Shown one piece after another: positions 12,430 to 24,000 of a DNA stretch of 64,000 nucleotides. The notes beneath the pieces are model-generated. The model had not been told where the DNA came from. It searched no databases and saw only the letters and a list, made by a program, of their open reading frames with translations. The number at the start of each line of letters is the position of its first letter. Positions within the stretch are counted from its first letter, which is position 1. The DNA lies in NCBI GenBank assembly GCA_027625915.1, contig JANTQA010000020.1, forward strand, positions 1,798,001 to 1,862,000. Reading direction: 5' to 3'. The translations under genes and the position numbers were made by a program. This DNA comes from Anaeramoeba flamelloides (taxonomy: Eukaryota > Metamonada > Anaeramoebidae).

Positions 12430-12912
12430 ATTTATTCTATTTTTCCAAACGCAATATTAAACCACATTTAAGTTACTGAGTATTAATGTTTTCATAAGTA
12501 ACCATTTCCATCCAAATAAAAGAAAAAAATATAAAACGAGAAAAAATAAAATTGGTTTGTCCAAAATAATGAAACGACCAGAACAAAAAAATGTATTGAT
12601 AAATACGTTGAAAATTTTCAAATAATTGTTGATCGATCAAATGATTAGATATCATCAAATAATTGTATGTGATTTTTTCTATTTAACAAACCCAACACCA
12701 ACATTTTATCAACCATCGAAAAAAAATTTCTCAGATCTAAGGAAACAGATTACCTAACTGGAAAAAAAGGAAATGAAAACAAAACAAAAATAACAAAAAA
12801 TGAAATAGTTTGTAAAATAAAAATTATTTCCAAATCGAATGTAAAGTGGAGTATTGTTATTCTTTCTACTGTTTAAACTATGTCCAAATTTTTGGAATTT
12901 AGTTTAGTATGG
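12430..12912 (+). repeat. Dispersed repeat C, copy 1 (uninterrupted)
   Basis: Collinear with 48125-48985. Shared runs include GAGTATTAATGTTTT, then AATAATGAAAC, then TTGATCRATCAAATGAT, ATTGTATGTGATTTTT, AAATTTCTCAGATCTAA and ACTGTTTAAACT. This copy lacks the 48410-48781 fold-back insertion and so shows the site before insertion. Confidence 0.8.
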
Positions 12913-13220
12913 TGTACAAATGACTTTAAATTAATTATACTTATAAATTCAAAAATTTGTAATACAATTTTTGATTCAATTTCTATTTGTTAAATGTTTT
13001 AAATCTGGTGGAATAAGATAAAGAAAGAATTTCTTGGGCTTAAATATCAAGAAACTTTGAAAAATTAGTTATTTTTATATTATTCTTTGGAATTAATTTT
13101 TGTGAAGAAGAGTTAAAAACAATTACAAAAAAAAGAAATCTAACGAAAAATTATTTTACTTTTTTTTTTTTTTTGAATTTATCAGTAAAAGTTGTAGCTT
13201 GTAGAATAATATTTATCAGA

Positions 13221-13239
13221 ATATATATACATACATACA

Positions 13240-13271
<32 letters not shown>

Positions 13272-13290
13272 CATATATATATATATATAT
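13221..13290. repeat. Microsatellite (CATA)n/(TA)n
   Basis: About eleven CATA units flanked by TA runs. Simple sequence with no coding content. Confidence 0.95.
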
Positions 13291-15081
13291 TACATAATCA
13301 ATATTAATCCGCGTGTAACATTTATCATGCAAATTATTGGTGTATTATCGATTCAAGTATTCAAAAATTAGATTTAAGAATTTTAAAGTATTCAAAACCA
13401 TTACAAAAATATTTAATATTTTGATTTACAATTTTTAAATAAATAGATCTTTCCATCGAAATTTGACAACTTTGCCGATATTGTTACTTGTTCACAAAAT
13501 ACTATTTTTTTCGTGAAAAAGACTTATTTTTTTCGTGAATAAATCCCCGTTTGCAAAATACTTAGTTGCTCACAAAAAACATATTTTTTTTTGAAATCAA
13601 GATTATTCCTTGAATAAAATTTTTTATTGAAAAAGTCCCTAGTTTTCACGGAAAGCTACTGTTTTTTTTTGGCGAATAAAATACATCGAATAATAGGGTT
13701 TATTGAAAAATACTAAACCAATTTGAAGATATTTTTGTTTCAGAACATTAATTAAATAAAAAATATACTTGGAAATAAAATGTAAATAAATTATTTAAAA
13801 CTTTTAATTGTATCTTTATTTATCCAGTTCACTAAAAATAAAATCGAGGATAAGTAAAATAATTTTTTTTGACCAAATAATTAAAATTACAAATTCAGAG
13901 ACAAAACAAACAATTAACAACCAATAAAGAAAAAGATGATGAAGTCTAAGAAAGAAGGGCTGAAAAAGGTGCATTACCATCACAGGTTAAATTCTCAATC
14001 AGAAAGATAAAATTTCCATAAGATCTAAGTGTTTGATTAAAAAAACCATTCAATCTTTGGTATTTGAAATTACTCTAAAATATAAAGCTAAAAAAAGTAG
14101 AAGAACAAAAAGAAGATAATCAACTTTTCATTCAATAATTATTAATTTGTGATTGCATTATTCTGATATTGAAAAAACTTTTAAAAATCGAAATATCTCT
14201 TTTAGTGTTTCATATTCTTCAGAAAATAGTTTAACCAACCACAACCGAAAATAGAATTTTAAAATGATTGATATTACCCAAAAGTATTTTATTTCCATAG
14301 TAATATATAGTGCAACCATAACTCGAGATATTATAATTTACCTTAAGGGATTAGTCTCTATTATTTTTATTTTGACCAATTTCTAAAAAAGGATTCCTTA
14401 TCTAGAAATATGTTTAATATTGCAAATAAACAGGGTTTTTCAAATCTAAGTAATTCGCAAAAATTTTTCTCAATCTCTATTAAATTTATGTAAAAAAATT
14501 TAATATAAATTCGTCCCATTAAGTTATTACTTGACTTGATTAAAAGGATAGATAAAACCAAAACAAAAGTCAATAATTGTTTTAATCTGATTATGATATT
14601 TTTTTTTGTTCATTTTAAAAAAAAACAATTTTTTTTCAAGATCGGTTTGTTGTTCAACAAAAATTTATCTTATAAATCGATATCTTGAATAAAAACTCGA
14701 TTAATATTATAATTTTGTACTTCTGAAAAATTCATTAAATTTAAAAAAAAATATATTATTAAAAAAGATCATTTTTTTTTGCACAAAATTGGTTATTCAA
14801 ATTACTTTTTCAGGTAGAATTGACTTTTACACGAAAAAATATCTTTACACGAAAAAGTTAATAATTCGAAAAACAAACGACATTTAAATGGAATAATTAC
14901 ACAATCTTGTAATTTAAGACTTTTTGATGGAAAAGTGAAATATTTTTTTTTTATTTCAAACAATGATCAAACTTCTAAAAGTTCTTTTTTGTTAAAAATT
15001 TTTTATTAAAAAAAATTTTTTTTTTATATTAATTCACTACTACTACTACTATTACTACTGCCATTGCCTATATTTTATTAG

Positions 15082-18000
15082 TCAAACGAATTTGATTTTG
15101 ATGATATTAAACAAACAAATTTGAAACTCAATGAGAAACAAAATGATTTGTAAGTAATTTTTTTTATATTATTATTATTTTTTTATTATTAAACATAATT
15201 CGAACATTAAATTTTTAAAATAAAATAAAAAAAACAATTAAAATTAATTATACGAATAATTAAATTCCAATATTTTAACAACAGACAAAATTCACATTCA
15301 TTTGATACATCGAAAAAAAAAAATTCAATCATATCTGATTTAAAGAGCACCCCAACACAATCTAAAAGTAATGATAATTCACAAACAAAGAAGAATGAAA
15401 AGGATGAAATTGAACAAAGTAACCAATCAACCACTTTGAAGACAGAAATACTTCCCAAAGAAAAGCCAAATACCAAAATTAAAGAGGACGAGGATAGTGA
15501 AAATAGTGAGGAAAACGAAAAAATGATTCAAAAAAATAGAGGGGTAATAGATATTGAAACCATCGATTCATTATTTTCCATACCCATTGCAATTGAATAT
15601 TTTAAAGAATTCATGTTTGAACAATTAAATCAAGAAAATTTATTATTTTATCTTGATGTAATAAATTTTAAAAAAACTTGCTCTGTAGATAAAGTATGTT
15701 TTTTTTTTTTTTATAGTTATTTTTAATATAAATACATGATTTTTTTTTTATATATATTTAAGAAAAATTTTCGAATCAAAAATATTAATTAACATTAAAT
15801 TTTCATTCTCTAGAATGTTATTAATACTAAAATTTCTTTTCAGAAGATCATGACCAACAATAATAACTTAATATTTACCGATACTTTATACCCCGATATC
15901 TGCTTTATAAAAATGTTTTAATAGAAAAAACAAACATATTTTTTTTTTTTTTTCAAAATTAAAATATTCATTTTGTGATTTAATCTTTATATAAACCAAC
16001 CTCCCCTAATTTCCAATTGTATTATTATTTCATATTTTTCAGCTTTTTTAGAAAATACTAATTGGAGAATCTTAGGAAGACGAAATTACTAACTACCAAT
16101 TTATCTTTTTTATACCCTTTTCCCCAATTTTCAAAAGATCTAAAAAAAATCTTCTGTAATTTTGATAACAAATTATAAAACTAACCAAAAAAAAAAAAAA
16201 AACAAAAAAAAAGCGACACCTTGTTTTGGCTTCTTGAATAAAAAAGTAATTTCACTTCCAAAAATGGATTATTTTTGAAATCTAAAAATGTACATTTTTC
16301 TCTTGCTATTGGACTCTTTAAGAGAACCGGGGAAATTGAAACTATTTTCAGAATTAACCCTAAAGTTAAACCGTTTAAAATGATTTCAAATTTCATCAGT
16401 TAAAAGTGAAATTCCAATAATTTGAACTTTGAAAAAAAGATAACTTACCATTCGGGTTTGTTTTAATAGTTAAATTAAAAAGTATCTGTAAATTTTTTAA
16501 AATAATTCTCATTTTTTATAATAATTAGGAGTTTCTAAATAAACTTCTTATTAAAATTTAAAAACTTCAAACTTTTAATTTGATTTGTGACCAATTTACT
16601 TCAAACTGCTTTTTCGTGTTTCTTTTTTAATTATTATTTGTTAAACAAAAAAATACACTTTTTTTTTTATTTAGTTTTTTAAGGTACTCTTTTTTATTTA
16701 ATTTCTTCCAAAGTCCCCAAAGTAAAATTTGCAATCTTTATATTCATCACCATAGTGTTGAAAACAATCTATTTCTACATATTGTATTAGTTGCATTATT
16801 GTTAACAATAGATTTGGTGATATTTGAAAGGTTCACAATCCAAAAAATAATATAAAGAATCCCCCACCCTCAACAATTATATATTACTTTTCGAACAATT
16901 AAGACATTTTTAATTGGATCTCAAGAGATTTAAATCAGCATATATCAGACTAAAACATTTATTTGTCTTATTTAGACATGAGAAAAAACATCACTAAAGT
17001 TATTCATTTATTTATCTACATATGATAAAAAAACAAGAACTTCCTATTTATTTAATCTAATTTTAATCCGAAGAAACAATTCTAAATAAACTATTTTTCA
17101 AAAATGCTGAATCACTTTATAATGTTATTGCAAGTGATTTTGTAGTATTTTATTATATATTCTTTTATCAAAAAAATTTATCAATTTTTTATTTCTAGAT
17201 CATAACCATTTTTTCAATTTCTATTATTATTTTTTTCTTTCTTGTCTAATTTTTGTTTTTCTTTTTGTTTTTCTTCAAATTTTTTTTTTCTTTTTTTTTC
17301 TTTAAATTATTGTTTGTCTTTTTCTTTTTCTTTTTCTTTTTCTTTTTCTTTTTTTTTTTCTTTTTCTTTTGGAGTAAGTTTTTCTTTTCTTTTTCTTTTT
17401 CTTTTCTTTTCTTTTGTTCTTGATTTTTTGTTTCCTTTCCTTTTCTTTTCTTTTTTTTTTCTTATCTTTTTTCTTTTTGAATTTTTATCCAGAAAGTTGG
17501 CTCAAAAGCTAAACAAAAAAAGAGATCTTCGAAAATCCCAATAAACATTAAAAAAATTGAAATAATGTTATATCCTTTAAAAATCAGAAATATATTTATT
17601 AGCAAACAATCTTCTGGGTAACATTTTTTCATTGAAAGTTTGGTCATAAAAAATCTTTAATGCTCATTTCAAAAATTATGATTTATTTTTTTTTTTTAGT
17701 TTTTGGCTTTATTTTTTTTAATTTTTAAAATATCAGGTTATTATATGTTTATAATAATTAATTAAAATTATTACTAATAAGGGTTAATGCTTAAATCCTG
17801 TTTTTGTCAAAGTATCTCAATTTTTTTTTTAAATATCATTTTTTTTTGATAATTTACCTTTGAAAAACAAATAAGAAATAAGTAAAATAATACACATCAT
17901 ATAATAGTTGATATCCATATGAAGTAAATCTAATTTATTGAAATATATTTTCTTAATTCATGAAAAACTCATATTCTTAGGAACACATTGAGAAAAACAA

Positions 18001-20571
18001 AAATTTTCATTTTGATCTCAAATTAAAAACCAAATAAAATTCCAATAGAAATCAATATCATTTTTTCTATAATCATTTTCACTCTTTCAATAACATTAGA
18101 ATAAAACAGTTTTTTACTTTGTGACTAGAAGATCTTGCAATAAAATAAAAATTGACAAACTAATTACGGATATCAAAAACCAATATAAAATAAAAAAAAA
18201 GCAAAAATAGAAAAATTATTTTAATTTCGAAATTTCGAAATTAATTTTTTTCTTCTTCTAATCCATTAAAACCCTTTTAGCACATGCAATTCAGTCTATT
18301 ACAACTTGGATCATTTAACTGGAAAATATTTTAGTTGTTATTGAATACAAAAGAATAATTTTTTTTTTTTTTTTCAATTTATTATTTCAAGTGAGACACA
18401 ATTTTGGCTGATGGTATTTTTTTGTAGACCTTTTGAAGATTTCCTACATTTGTAGATTTTTTCAGGGCAGTAATTAGACTCTAAAACACCTGGCATAAGG
18501 TTCGATTCCCACCAGGACAATTTATTCTTTGAGACAATTTAGAATAATATACATTTGCCTTCCAAATATCAACCATTTTAAATCATGATTAAAAATAAGC
18601 CATAATAAATGAAGTGACTCGCTCTGCTCAAACAACATTTATCATTTTGGAGCTGATTGTGAAAAAAAAAAAAAAATTGAATACAAATTCCGAGAATCTA
18701 CAAATATATTACATTTTACAAAAATCTTCACAATTTTTTAAAAGATAGTTTAGTATTATTTTTATACATAACCTTTAAACTTAGGTTATGGATTCTAAAT
18801 TTACAACTTTAATTAAAAAAAAAAAAAATAATAATACAATTTTTTACTGTCATTTCAAAAGTTAACTACAAACCCACACCAAAAAATATCTCTTGTTTAT
18901 GTTTGAATGTTGAATAAAAATCAACTTTTAACGTTTTAGGAACAAATTTTTAACAAAATAATTTATTTTTTTTAATTTTCTTCAAAAACTTTTCACAACG
19001 TTTATGTCTATATTATCATTAACTAAAACTGACTTTATATTCTTAATTTTTAATAAAAAAACAAAACGTAAATATTAAAATAGAAACGATTAAAAAAAAT
19101 GGCAAAAACACTTACATACAAATATATCAAAACAGAATCAATTTTTGAAATTAATATTGATTCCAAGTGCAGATCAAATATTTTAGAAAGAGTTAAAAAT
19201 GGGGATTTTGGAATAAATATGTTTGATCAAGCAAAGCAAATAGTATATGTGCACATGAATTTAAATTCCTTTGAAGAGTTTAAAAAATCAAGGTTGTATC
19301 AAAAATTTTTAGAAAAATCACAATCAAGTGAAAGTTATAAATTCAAACCAATTAAAAATGCAACATTAACAGCAAGAGGGAACAATACCGACGCACTGAA
19401 TGTTGCCTTTAAATTGAAAGGGCGCGCAAGACACGGGCTAATCGTTTCTAAAAAAATAATTTCCACATTAATTGAATTAATCAGTGCGCACTACTCGACC
19501 AGTGACAAGGAAATAGATTTTCAATTATTATCCGAATCAATACCATTTAAAAAATTTATTGATCAAACTATTGAATTACAAAAAATTAAATTACGATCAA
19601 TGAACGACGTCGAAAGAAAAGTATTTTTTATAAACATTTATAACGTCTTATTAATACACTCAATAATTATAAACGAGCTTCCCATAACAACACTATCATC
19701 ATCATCATCATCGTTATCAGATTCTAATTTGATTTATAATTTTTTAAAAAATTCAAAATATATAATTGGTGGATTGGAATTTTCTTTGATCGATATTTCA
19801 GAGGGTATTTTTTGTAAAAACCGAGAATTATTAAATCAATCGAAAAAAAATGAATCCTATTTCCAAAAAACCGATCAAAGAAATAAATATATTGTAAATT
19901 TTGATAAAAGAATTTTATTTGCGTTAAATGATCTACAGCTTGGAACCTTTTCTTTATTTCCTTATAATATTAACAACTTGGATGATCAATTAAATAAAAT
20001 TACAAAAACAGTTTTAAAATGGCACGTACACATACTTGAAAAAAGTAAAAAAATTGTATTACCAAATGTTTTTAAAAATTATGCGCGTTCCTTTGGGAAA
20101 AAAAGATTGGAATTTTTAAATTGGATAATAGAAACTATTTTTCAAAATAAAGTGCCAAATGGAATTTCAATAAAATTCTCAAACTATAATCCTTATTATA
20201 CTATCACCTTTGATTCTAAATATTCGCAAAGAAAATTTGATAGATTTAATTTGCAAGAAAATTATTCTTCAAATGATCACTATAAGAATAAGAATGATGA
20301 TAATGATAATGAGAAAAAAAATAATAAGAAAGATAGCGACAATAATAAAGATGATGATGATGATTTAAAAAGTACGAGTTTGAAAATTGATCACCAAGCC
20401 TTAACTATTGAAACAGATTCTCAAAGCATTGATGAAATAGGTTCAATTAAAACTGAGCATGATAATGATTTAAAAAATGTTCAAAATTCAAATTTGTCAA
20501 GTAACCAGGGGACAGATATCAATGACGAATTCGAAATTAAACAAAGCTCACATTTTGAAAAGGAAAACTAA
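15082..20571 (+). CDS. RGS domain-DUF547 protein (5' end missing)
   Basis: Exons 15082-15149, 15285-15693 and 19084-20571 join in frame (phases 2 and 0); introns are GTAAGT-CAG (135 bp) and GTATGT-TAG (3390 bp). There is an in-frame TAG just upstream of 15082, so a first exon is missing; 13936-13968 is a weak candidate. About 654 residues are visible. After a charged N-terminus comes an RGS box: exon 2 supplies LFSIPIAIEYFKEFM and NQENLLFYLDVINF, and exon 3 supplies FEINIDSKCRSNILE, MFDQAKQIVYVHM and the closing FKKSRLYQKFL. RGS domains accelerate GTP hydrolysis on G-alpha. A DUF547 domain follows, with its typical LRSMNDVERKVFFINIYNVL segment and a later LFPYNINNL...WHVHILEKSKKI part. The C-terminus is Asn/Asp/Lys-rich. 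The stop is TAA. Confidence 0.78.
17070..17790 (+). repeat. Dispersed repeat E, copy 1
   Basis: Matches 55880-56400 (same strand) in blocks such as TGAATCACTTTATAATGTTA, then ATATATTTATTAGCAAA, ATCTTCT and ATGTTTATAATAATTA. A TTTTTC microsatellite separates its two halves here. Confidence 0.7.
17254..17470 (+). repeat. Microsatellite (TTTTTC)n
   Basis: Impure TTTTTC/TTTTCT repeats. It produces a Phe/Ser-rich open frame (17242-17544) that is not a credible gene. Confidence 0.9.
17855..18145 (+). repeat. Dispersed repeat F, copy 1
   Basis: The reverse complement matches 32985-33275. Shared runs in this orientation include ATAGTTGATATCCATAT, then AATATATTTTCTTAA, ATTGAGAAAAACAA, TCATTTTGAT, TTTCAATAACATTAGAA and GTGACTAGAAGATCTTGCAA. 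Confidence 0.85.
18484..18522 (+). other. tRNA-like 3' relic with a Pol III B-box match
   Basis: GGTTCGATTCC at 18499-18509 matches the B-box/T-arm consensus exactly and is followed by CACCAGGACA, like a tRNA acceptor end. The T-stem does not pair fully, no clover-leaf can be folded, and the nearest A-box-like TGGCTGATGG (about 18405) is too far away. It is probably a decayed tRNA or tRNA-derived SINE end. Confidence 0.3.
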
Positions 20572-20655
20572 TTTTTATTTATTTATATATTTATTAATAA
20601 TTAATAAACTAACAATTTAATTAAATTGATTGATTAATTAATTGATTTAATTTAC

Positions 20656-20688
<33 letters not shown>

Positions 20689-21082
20689 TTATTCTCGAAG
20701 TAAATATAATTATTACAGTGATAAGATAAATTATTGAAATATATATTTTAACTTATAATTCTAATCTCAAAATGAAATAAATCAATGAAAATCTATTTAT
20801 TACTTTTCCAAAAAAATAACTTGCTGTGTGTATTTTATGAATTAAAAAAAAACAAAAAAAGAAATGAGAAAAATTGAAGAGTATTTTATATTTTTTCAAA
20901 AGAAGATAATTCAAAAAAAAAACAATAAATAAAGATTGAAATATTAATAATAATTAATTAACTTTATTGATAAGTCAATAAAATAAAAAACCAAAAAAGA
21001 ACAAATAAATGGTGTTTTGATTAAAACAATGAAATCTTGAAAAAAATCAAAAATTAAAAATAAAAATATAAAAAAAAAAAGA
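20572..21082. other. Short convergent intergenic region
   Basis: Lies between the 3' ends of the RGS-DUF547 (plus) and alpha-kinase (minus) genes. It has a run of 26 T at 20658-20683 and AT-rich sequence that must hold both polyadenylation sites. No other feature is seen. Confidence 0.6.
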
Positions 21083-24000
21083 CTAAATTCTTTTTAAAGT
21101 CGATAGATTCATTTTTTTGCAATACTCATTGCACATATGCAGACTATTAAAATTTGTAAGTTCAGCGATTCCGTTATCCTTATTATAGATTGTGTCAAAA
21201 GCTTTATTATTTGAATGTACTGTTGGACGAGAAAATTTGTTCGATCGTAATTTCAAATCGGTTATCAACATCCTTTTACCCGTTAATTGGAAAACAAAAT
21301 GTTTAAAGGCATGCACAATTTTGGATTTTTCTGTTTGCTGGTATTTTTCAGGGTTGTGGTTCAGATAATAGGGTTCAATTAAAGAGTATTGTATTTTTTT
21401 TCTATTTGAATCATAAATACATAATAGATGGCAAGGGTGGAAATCTATTTTAAAAATATTATCATCTTTATTATTCTCGTTTTTATTATTCTCATTATTT
21501 TCATCATTATTGCTATTACCTTTCATCATTCGATTATTGAATTCGTTCGCAAACGCTTGGATATAAAATTGCGAATAAACAATCTTTAATAATTTATCTA
21601 CATCATTTAAATTTTCATCTTTAAAAAGCTTGGTTACATATTGGACCTTTGCTTTATTTTGATTTCTTAACCCAGAAAATTTCACAAAATAATATTTAAT
21701 TTTATTTTTAATTCTAAATGGTTTTTTTGTCATTTTAAATTTTATTTTAAAATCCATCATTTCTTCTCTATCAAGAATTTTGTCTTCTTGGCCAGAACTA
21801 ATCAAATTAAATAATCTAACTAGATCATCTTTTCGTTTCTTGACACAAAATAATGTTGCTTCTCGTTCAGTTTCCCATATTTTATGCAAGCCAATTCTTG
21901 GGAATTTTATTAAAGGAGATATATGTAGATTAGCTTTTTTCATTTTTTGATTTTCTTTAATTATAATATTAAATAACCATTTCCTTTGTTTATCTGAAGC
22001 AGGCAATTCGTCAATAGTAAAAACTATTTTTTCTTGCTTATTTTCAGATGCCGTTATTTTTATTGATTTTTTTTCATCTTCATCTCCTTTCCCTTTCCCT
22101 TTCTCTTTTCCTTCTTCTTCATTTTCCCCACCCTTCTCATTTCCATCTTCGTTTTCCTTTTGGTTTTCATTTTTGTTTTCGTTTTCTTTTAATTTATTAT
22201 TTGTCGTTAAATTCCACAATTCATTTAATTGTTCTATGATTAATTCGTTTTTTTTTTTATTTTCAACAATTGCTATGTATTTAATATTGGTCTTTTGATA
22301 CCAATTAAAAAAAATTGAATTTATTTTGTTCATTGAATTGCTATTTTGTGCTATAATTTGATTATTTATTGTATTTGAATCTATAAAATGTAAAATAACC
22401 ATGCCACTATTTGGTGAATTAGTTAAATGTTGGTTATTATTTAAAAAATTGTCGATACCAAAATAAGGGAAATTATAAGTTTCTTTTTTTTGATTGGAGT
22501 TTCTTAATTTTTCAAACCAATTTTTGAGAATATTTATATCATCAATTTTTTTAAAAATACCGTTTTCAAAATTTATATTATTTTCCATTTTTTCATTTTC
22601 AATGATTTTATTGACACTTGATTGGTTATTTTTATTTTCTTGGATATTTTGAAAGATACCATTTGAAGTAAAAATTTGAATTTGGTTAATTAACTCTAAA
22701 TTTTCGATCCTTTCAAAAAAGTTTAATATTAGCTGTTTACATGTCTCAAAATAGAATTGATTCAAGTCAATGGGTAAAATAATAATTATTGACAAGCTTG
22801 GTGCTTCGGTAAGTAATTTTTTTGTATTGCTTGATTGTGATTTGCTGCCTTTTGCTTCTTTTTCGTTTCCAAGTTCATCTTCCATCTTAAATTCATCCTC
22901 ATTAAAATCTCGGATCGGAATATGAAGTTTTAATTGATCAATTTCTAAGAATTCCCTTGATTTCAATTCGCCATTGGTACCGGAGAGCACATGACCTTCA
23001 AGTGTTTGGATTAAAAAGTCTTTAGTATTTTTCGTTTTTTGGAATTCTAATTTATTTTGGTTTTGAGATTTGGATTTTTGATTACTTTTTTGGTTATCAT
23101 CGTTTCCATTTCCATTGTCATCCCCGTTGTCGTCCTCACCTGTGTTATCTTCGTTGCTGTTGCTGTTCTTGTTCTTGTTTTTGTTTAAATTTGATTTTAA
23201 TTGTAATGAATTTTGTAATTCCGAATTTGTAATTTTATCTTCTTTATCTAAAAACATAAGCCAACATTTTTTAATTTTATCATTACGATCATTAATTCTG
23301 GCTATTATTTTTTTCTTTTTGTCCACGTTAAGTGAACTTGAGGTAAATAAAAGCCTTCTCGTCAAAATTAAGTCCCTTTCAAATTGTAAAGCCTTTTTTT
23401 CAAATTTATTAGAATTCTCAATTCTTTGCACTAAGGTCTTGTGCTGGATTTCTGTCTGCTTTAAGATATTTTGGGTTTTGTTTATATTGCCATTAATTTC
23501 CCTTTTATTGTTTTTTAAATTATTATAATTATTAACAATCGACTGGTAAATCTTTTTTGTTTCATTAATTTGATTTTTGAGCAGTTTCTTGACATTTTGA
23601 TTCAAAGTTTTTTCATTTTTTCGGTCCTGTAAGATTTTCAAAGTCTTGATCTTTTCTTCCTCCTTTATTTGATTAGTTTTGTTGGTAATTTCCTTGACGT
23701 TGCTTTGGTAGCTCTTGATTATTTGATCAACTTTATTCACAGAAATCTGCTCTAATTTTTTTTTTTCTTTTTTTAATTCCCTTTTCTTTTTAGCAAACCC
23801 TCGGTTTAAATTCTCCTTTTGGCGCTGCATCTGTAAGATTAAATTGTCCAAAAACATTTGTTGTTCATCATTTGATTTTCTGTTTTCTTCGATTTGCCTT
23901 TTCAATGCTTTCTTTTGTTTTTTTGTTTTCTTTTCAATTTTTTGGATTTGCTCAATGTACTTTTGCTTCTCCTTCACCATCGCATTTTGATGTTGCTGGA

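Larger units (their letters stand above)
11906..15081. other. Intergenic region, repeats
   Basis: Contains repeat C copy 1 (12430-12912), a CATA/TA microsatellite (13221-13290), and motif blocks with TTTCGTGAA near 13500-13560 and their reverse ACACGAAAAA near 14830-14865. An ATG-led 33-base candidate first exon for the RGS-DUF547 gene lies at 13936-13968 (reading MMKSKKEGLKK), but its donor GTGCAT is unlike all others here. Nothing else is recognisable. Confidence 0.5.
15694..19083 (+). other. Giant intron inside the RGS box (3390 bp)
   Basis: Donor GTATGT at 15694, acceptor AATAG ending at 19083, phase 0 on both sides. It holds repeat E copy 1, repeat F copy 1, a TTTTTC microsatellite and a tRNA-like relic. 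No coding exon is seen inside. Confidence 0.7.

Noticed and set aside
17242-17544. 100-codon Phe/Ser-rich open frame
   Set aside because: It is a reading of the TTTTTC microsatellite inside an intron.
23115-23528. 137-codon plus-strand open frame
   Set aside because: It is the antisense of the alpha-kinase gene's Asn/Asp and coiled-coil region, with no protein-like composition.
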